Below are positions 57,801 through 64,000 of a DNA stretch of 64,000 nt, one piece after another (position 1 is the stretch's first letter; every line of letters starts with the position of its first letter). The notes beneath the pieces are model-generated. The model saw only the letters and a list, made by a program, of their open reading frames with translations. It was not told the DNA's origin and did not search any database. Source of the DNA: Elymus sibiricus (taxonomy: Eukaryota; Streptophyta; Magnoliopsida; Poales; Poaceae); assembly GCA_039707655.1 (NCBI GenBank), contig CM077665.1:439393531-439457530 (forward strand). The letters run 5' to 3'. The position numbers were made by a program, and so were the translations under genes.

Positions 57801-58925
57801 TTGGGGCGACGGGAATGACATGGGGCGGCGAGGATCCTCTGGATCCGGTGGTTCCTGGCCGGATCCGGGCGCGACGGGTTCGGTTGCGGCGCTCGGGACT
57901 CCATGGTGCGGGAGAGACCTGCGGCAATAGAGAGAGAGGCCAATGGTGAGAGGGAGAAAGAGCAGAACGGGAGGAGAGGCGCGAGGGCAAGAGGGGGCTG
58001 GCCTGCGGTTGCGGGCTCCGGCGGCTCGTCGCCGGCGGCAGTCCGGCGAGGCGCGACGGGGCACCAGGCGGGGCTCGGGAGGAGCGGCTCCCAGGCGACG
58101 CGGGGCTGGCTCGGGCGCGGGCTGCGCAGTGCGGCTCTGTGGTCGTCCGGACACTGTCCGGCGGCCATGGACAATGTCCGGCAGGGCTAGGAGATGAAAT
58201 CTGGGTCTCTAATTGCGGATCTGAGGGCTGAAAATGGAGGGGGAGGAGTGGATTTCGGGATTGAAGGAGGTGGGGCTTGAAGGTGGAGTTTGGCAGGGGG
58301 GTTGCCACAATTTTGGCAAGGGGAAACCCTAGAGAGTGAGGAGGCTCTCTCCATGGGTGGTTTTATATAGGGAATGGGTTAGGGTTGGTTGAATCTCGTC
58401 CGTCCGATCGCGATCCGACGACCACGAATGGAGGGGGGCTAAGTTGGGCTAGTGGGCTGTGGAGAGGTGGTTGGGCCAAGAAGAGAGGGAGGTTTGCAGC
58501 CCGGCAACGAGTTTTAAAACTCCGAAAACGTCCGACAAATAATCCGATGACTGCGCTGCTACGGTTGATCGTTGGGGTATCAAACGACCTCTGATTGCGA
58601 CGAAATTTGGCAGGCGGTCTACCTACAATAAAACAAGACCGCATGCCAACTTCCGACCCAATTCAAGAAAGTTTTATGCGCGCTTTTAAAAACAATATTT
58701 TATCGATGCCGCGGGCGCGTGCGAGTGTGGTTGGTCTCGAAACGGTCGACGGGGAGAACCGACAACTACTAGCGGATGCAAGTTTTCAAAACGACGGCAA
58801 CGGAGTGCCGATGCAATGCGGATGATGCGAATGATGCGATGATGAATGCGACAATAAAACGAATCACACGACGATAATGGAAATAAAAGGGGAATCTTCT
58901 GGAGCGTCGGTTCCGGGCTGTTACA
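54865..58925 (-). repeat. 3' LTR of the LARD (4061 bp)
   Basis: On the plus strand it begins TGTGACGCCCAACATG and ends GGGCTGTTACA. It holds a GC-rich core at about 57590-58200, in which overlapping long open frames of both strands have no recognisable domain. A (GAA)n tract is near 55157. Compared with the right LTR it has 147 bp extra at 56305-56451. Confidence 0.9.
58363..58369 (-). promoter_or_regulatory. Putative TATA box in the LARD LTR
   Basis: The minus strand reads CCCTATATAAAACC, just upstream (in sense) of the GC-rich core. The copy in the 5' LTR, which would drive transcription, lies beyond the window. Confidence 0.5.
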
Positions 58926-61900
58926 ACTCTCCTCCACTTACAAGAGATCTCGCCCCGAGATCTTAGAACGAGAAAGGGAAGAGAAAGAGAAGAGGTAAAA
59001 CTTAGTTGCTTCTCTGACAAACGAGTGAAACCAATGATCATTTAAGGTTTCAACGAGATGAAGAATAACATGAGGAACAAGCAAGAATTCAAAAGAAATT
59101 TCGGCAGCACTTCGATAGGATAGAGGGACAAAATGTGATAAGATGGGAGAACTTGAAAGAGAACACAACACTCTGGTTAGATGGATAAGCGAGGAAAGAA
59201 CATGATCTTGACAACCGAGATGATGGGATGAATAGATCAACATCACAATGCCTCCGGAACAAAAGAATGAAGCAAGATCATTACAGAGAAGAGAATGGAG
59301 AAGAAATGACATTTCCTACCACCATTGAATTTGAAAAGCATCCTAACAAGAAGGGATTGAACGGAGTTGTTGGAAATCAACAACGAAAGAAAAGACTTGT
59401 TGTGGGCTTATGGAAAACATCTCAAAATAATGAGGTGACAACCGGCCACAAACAGAAACAATTGGTTTCATTGAGATCAACGAAGAGATGAAAACTTCTT
59501 TCACCAAGAGGATACATTGAGAGCTTGGATTATTGATAAACACCATGATAGCAACAATCTTTAGGAAGAGCTTTAGGTGAAATCCAATCCAAGATAACTC
59601 TAAGAAAGGAATGATGGGTTTACGTATCTCATTCTTGACAACTTCTCTTCGAGCCTCCTCATGGACCAAGAATGCTATCACACCATCTCAAAAGATGAGG
59701 GAGAAAGAATTACACTTTGAAATACAAGATGCAGAATACTTGGGCTCCTCCAACAAGAATATTGACGAAAACTTCAAGAAAGAATTGAATCCTTAACGAA
59801 CCACCATGAAGAACCTCCGGAAAGAACTCCGGAATGAAAGGATGATAGAAAAGAATTGAAGGTTGCACAGTGAACAAGGTTGAGGTCTTGCAGAGATTTA
59901 GATGAAGCTTCGCGAAGAGATACTTAAGAAACTTGGAACTCCGGAAAAAAGATAAGCAACTAGAACCAAGAATTTGATATCATGAAGAACTCCGTACGAA
60001 GGATTGAAATCAATTGATGAAACAAGAATAAGAATTATGTTATGCTTATCCTTCATCAAGTTAAATTGATGACAAGCAACGAATTTAGCATACCACTTAT
60101 TCTTCTTGCAAAGATTGATGAGAGATAAGAACACAAACTTGAGGAAGTCTTGAACGAGAACACTGGTAAGAATTTGCAAACGAATAAGGATACTCCGAAT
60201 TAATGGAGATGCATGAGAACGAAGAGATCATGATCCGCCTAACAGAAAACTTGAACGAAGCACCGGAATAACAGAGATACGAACGAAGAGACAACAATTG
60301 AGAAGAATTTGAGAATGAAAGCTGAAAGCTGAGAACGACGAAATCTTCTGAAATGATGGCCTTCGGAGGATCGAGAATGAAAACAACTCTGAAATGCTCC
60401 GGATAGATAAGGAAGAAATTACTCATGATCAAAAAGAATTTGAGAGGATAGCAACATGCTGAAACCATGAATCTTCGGAAGAACGAACAAAGATTTAAGA
60501 GAAACTCTTCTTCGGTCTTCAATGATGAGAATGATGACGAGAAACACCACCAAGAATTACTGAGACACCCTGGGAAAATGAATAAGGAAAGGTTGAGCCA
60601 ATGATGAAAATGATTTAGAAGCGATCTTCGGGAAGGAATATGACTAATGAAATTCATTCTTACGGCATACTGAAAGAACTTGAGGACATCTCTGGAAAGA
60701 TTAAAAGAGCCAGGTAAGATCCTAGGGAAAAACCTGTGGGTTATGAGCCCACTCAAAGAGACCACCGTTGAAATGATTGCTTAGGAAGAGGGATTGCACC
60801 GGTACAATGAAAACTCGATGAGGTGAGAACCTCGAAATATTTAAAGGATTGAATGAAAACATGAGCTTCTGAGATATCTTCAACACTCCGGATAGAATAG
60901 AGAGATGAATAAGCAGGAGAGGCTTGGATAAGAATTTTCCAACATGGGAGAGCATTTAGAGAATGAAAATGATATGATGAACACCGAGAACTTGAATTGA
61001 ATCCACCGGAAAGAAAACAAAGATTTAGACTAAGAAATGATGAACCACTAACTTGAAGCTCCTGAGAATTTCCACAATGAATCACCGAATACAATACGGA
61101 AGGAAAGAGAGCGGAGCATCACATGAATAGAAAAGGCACTTGGATGAGAATTTAATCATTGAAGAAAAGGGTGGGAGGGCGGGAAAAACAAAGACAACTT
61201 GGAACGGATGAAACGAACTCTGGAAGAATAAGAGGATAGATCTTGCAAAAATTGGAAGGGATTGAATCAACTTGAAGAGAAGCACACCGGTTGGAAAGAA
61301 TTGACATGACAACTCCGGTTGAACAAAAGGATTAGCATTCCCATAAAAATGTGAGAACACCGCTTAGAAAAGATATGAAATCACCACTTGACATCGAAGC
61401 AACTCGAATTACCATATTCCAACAAAACAAAGGATGAGGCTTGCAAATTAAGCCGGAAACAGATATATGACAGAGATTTCGCTCGACATTTTCGTGGTAA
61501 GGCTCACACGGGCTCGATCTTACAGTAGCCATCATGTACAAGGCAGTGCACACGACATACGAAGCATCCCCAAGTCGTAGCAAGCTACAAGGACTCTTTA
61601 AGACACAACGAGAACCGCTGTAAGAAAGACCGTCAACAAGCGAACCACTCGATGTCGAACCCCAACCTCACATCATCATCTGTGGAACATGATCCTAGGT
61701 AACTACTTGAATTCCCACCTAAGAACTCCCGAAATCTCGGTTATGCAATCGGGTACACGTATACACGGAGTTTTACATGATCACTCAACTCCTAGCAGAA
61801 ATACTACTCTCCAGTGTATCACATCCCTCAACACACAACCAAAGGTCTCGAAAACTCATCTATCTCAGATCCTCGTAATCGTAACGATACTAAACATGGC

Positions 61901-62330
61901 AGTACCCCGGACGCCTCCCCAGTACTGGGTGACTCCAGCCTTATCTCGCCACGAAAAGTATTGAAGCAATTTCGAACATCCTCCGTCCTGAGATACTAAG
62001 GAAAACTGAACGATAACGATGTGTCAAGAATCCCCTGGAGCTCAACTCCCCGGAAGAAATCAAGTCAGACAGGAGGCACCAAGACAGAACTCCGTCACAT
62101 CGGCATCGTATAGTTTCCAAAACACCCGCGTGATCCTAAAAAAAAATTGAGCGAGAAGAGGAATAGAATGAAAATTCCTAAGTCGAATACCTCACCAGAG
62201 TATAGAAGAGGAGTAAAAGAATCCTACTCTCCGATATAACTAGACTCAAAATAGTTTTAACTAGACTCGACTCGGCCAAGTTCGATCAATCAAGGGGGCT
62301 CCTAGGTCGGTACAGGCTCTGAAACCAACT
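58926..62330 (-). other. Non-coding internal domain of the LARD
   Basis: It starts with a PPT (58926-58937, GTGGAGGAGAGT on the minus strand) and the hairpin AGATCTCG / CGAGATCT at 58945-58963. It ends with the PBS at 62315. In between, the plus strand is strongly purine-rich (GAAGAATTGAGA-like words) from about 59040 to 61490. Open frames on the minus strand (the longest, at 60097-60765, has 222 codons) are low in complexity, rich in S, F and L, and match no gag or pol motif. I regard it as non-coding. Confidence 0.75.
62315..62327 (-). other. PBS of the LARD
   Basis: The minus strand reads TGGTTTCAGAGCC, one base off the Met-tRNA PBS TGGTATCAGAGCC. It is three bases from the LTR at 62331. 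Confidence 0.85.
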
Positions 62331-64000
62331 TGTGACGCCCAAGATGCGATCCTATCCTTATTTTGGCACGAGGGCCTCGACAGGGATAGAAGCGCATCTC
62401 GTCGTTTTGCAAGAATGGATATCATTACAAGTACATGTAAAGAAGAGATGAGTATATGGAATTGGCTTACACTCGCCACAAGCTACATCAATCACATCAA
62501 TACAACAACATATCCAAACATCATTCAGAAGAGCAGGGTCCTACTATGGACGAAAACAAACGATAAAATGACATCCATCCTTGCTATCCCAGGTTGCCGC
62601 CTGGAACCCATCCTAGATCGATGAAGAAGAAGAAGAAGAACTCCAAATCAAACAAGCATCGCGCTCACGTCAAATCATCGCATTACCTGTACCTGCAACT
62701 GTTGTTGTAGTAATCTATGAGCCACAGGGACTCAGCAATCTCATTTTCAAGGGTATCAAGACTATTAAAGCTTAATGGGTGAGGTATGGTTAAGTGGTGA
62801 GGCTGCAGCAAGCACTAAGCATTTATTTGAGTGGCTAACTTACGAGTACAAGAATAAAGGGGGATGATTGTCGAATAAACGGACGTGAACTATTAATGAT
62901 CTCTAAGAGATCCTGAACACCTACATACGTCAAACATAACCCCACCGTGTTCTCTCCCGGATAAGGACTCACGAGAAGAGACAGTCAGGGTTACGCACAG
63001 GGTTGGTGTATTTTTATTTGAGTTTACTTCAAGTTTGTTATGACCGGGTGTTAAACAAAGTTTCCAAGTTGCCACGTAACCGCGGGCACGGCTTTCCGAA
63101 AGATTTAACCCTACAGGGGTGCTCCAACTCATCCATTACAAACTAACCACACGCAGCGGGAATAACCTCGACCACGAATCTCGTGATCTTCCTAGGCAAT
63201 TCCATTGGAAAACCGCAACCTCGAGATAACTCAAAGTATAATCGAAATTCCTCGCACAAGACGTTCGAGAAAGGTAAAACAAATCCAGCAAGGCCGCCCG
63301 ACGTGTCGACGATCCCGATAGGAGCCGCGTATCTCGTTCTCAGGGCACAACGGATAAGCGAAGCGTACGGTGGCCTGATAGACATCTCCTGAGTTGCCCC
63401 GGGTTGGCCCCGCACGGTGCTCTAGTTTTGGACCAGCACCAGCAGCACTGGCCCCCCTGTATTATGTTGAATAACGAACCTCGGGTAGCGCTAACTCCCT
63501 ATGCGTCAAATTAATTATCAGTATTATTATGTTGGGCAAATGTAGTACCAATGTTGGGCCTTGCCAGACAAGTTTTATCTTAAAATGAAAATCAAGGGGG
63601 TCCCCATAACAACCCCGAGCATGTTAGGAGCGCTCAATTATGGAACATAACACCGGTACACAAGTAACTAGGGTGACAAGAGTGGAACAAAACACCGAGC
63701 AAAAGGCCAAGCCTTCCACCCTTTACCATGTATATGTGCAATAAATTAAATAGCATTAATATCGTGATGCTTGACATACAAGTGGTAGGTAGCGAGACAG
63801 CGATAGAAACGAGACATCTAGCATGGCAATGATAGTAATGGTATCCAGGGAAATGATCATCTTGCCTGAGATCCCGCTTGGAAGAAGAACGAATCCGTGA
63901 AGCAGACGATCCGTGAAGTAGACGAACGGGGCGTAGTCGAACGAATCCTCACACTCCGAACGCTTTCGGAACTCTATCGAGAAGAAGCAATCCGGAACAA
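62331..64000 (-). repeat. 5' LTR of the LARD, first 1670 bp (cut by window end)
   Basis: It aligns with 54865 onward. Relative to the left copy it lacks 147 bp at 63768/63769. Confidence 0.92.

Larger units (their letters stand above)
54865..64000 (-). mobile_element. LARD (Sukkula-like) non-autonomous Gypsy element, right end beyond the window
   Basis: Its LTRs start TGTAACAGCCCGG on the minus strand and end GGGCGTCACA. The left LTR is 4061 bp, the internal domain 3405 bp, and 1670 bp of the right LTR is visible. Long LTRs of 4-5 kb and a non-coding internal domain of about 3.5 kb are the published description of LARDs such as Sukkula in Triticeae. PBS (Met type) and PPT are present, and no gag or pol is seen. 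It is inserted in the G4 5' LTR after ACAGT (54860-54864); the intact mate reads CACAGTACCATCC at about 43540. Visible LTR divergence is about 3% by eye. Confidence 0.87.

Noticed and set aside
57420..58308. Overlapping 200-240-codon frames on the minus strand of the LARD LTR
   Set aside because: They overlap in three phases within a GC-rich core, have no domain, and similar frames occur at the equivalent place of other long LTRs.
60097..60765. 222-codon minus-strand frame in the LARD
   Set aside because: It is the pyrimidine-rich strand of a skewed non-coding domain: Ser/Phe/Leu-rich text without gag, pol or env-like motifs.

Overview
The window looks like an intergenic block from a large grass genome, most likely Triticeae (wheat, Aegilops, barley or rye). 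The clearest evidence is a BARE1/Angela-type Copia LTR whose sense strand begins TGTTGGAAATATGCCC, and a Sabrina-type LTR beginning TGATACGTCCATTTTGC. I see no host gene, rRNA or tRNA gene, and no prokaryotic feature. Nearly every base can be assigned to a transposable element, and most elements can be delimited by target-site duplications (TSDs).

Layout. Two outer elements frame the window. On the right is a chromovirus-type Gypsy element on the minus strand, here called G4 (43269-54864). Its 3' LTR, pol, gag and an extra ORF are visible, but its 5' LTR is cut at 54864 by a large non-coding LARD/Sukkula-like element (54865 to beyond 64000). On the left, an Athila-lineage Gypsy element (1-2207 plus 43166-43268, minus strand) appears to sit inside the CA repeat of the G4 3' LTR. 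Its LTR was then entered by a 41-kb Tat-lineage Gypsy element, G1 (2208-43160, minus strand, TSD GTAAC).

G1 is about 13.3 kb once nested DNA is subtracted. It carries gag, protease, RT, RNase H, integrase and a spliced antisense ORF. It has taken three insertions: a Sabrina-type solo LTR (3609-5121, TSD CGGCC); a non-autonomous 419-bp-LTR element, E2 (13186-22922, TSD CCGAC), itself split by a 4.2-kb putative solo LTR (17777-22012, TSD TACAG); and an Angela Copia element (24068-40486, TSD GCGCT), itself split by a 7.8-kb CACTA transposon (27280-35097, TSD TTA). G4 also carries a 1.49-kb hAT element (50148-51639, 8-bp TSD). Nesting therefore reaches five levels: G4, Athila, G1, Angela, CACTA.

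Coding state. All gag and pol genes are broken by stops, frameshifts or insertions. The longest uninterrupted reading frame is the G4 pol (about 980 residues), which has lost a catalytic RT aspartate and is separated from its chromodomain by a stop codon. The only apparently intact and unexplained frame is a 220-codon ORF between the G4 primer-binding site and gag. I found no clearly new system. The points most worth checking are that extra ORF, the promoter-bearing antisense gene of G1, the LARD, an LTR-divergence order that conflicts with the nesting order, and a MYB/SANT-like fragment in the CACTA element.
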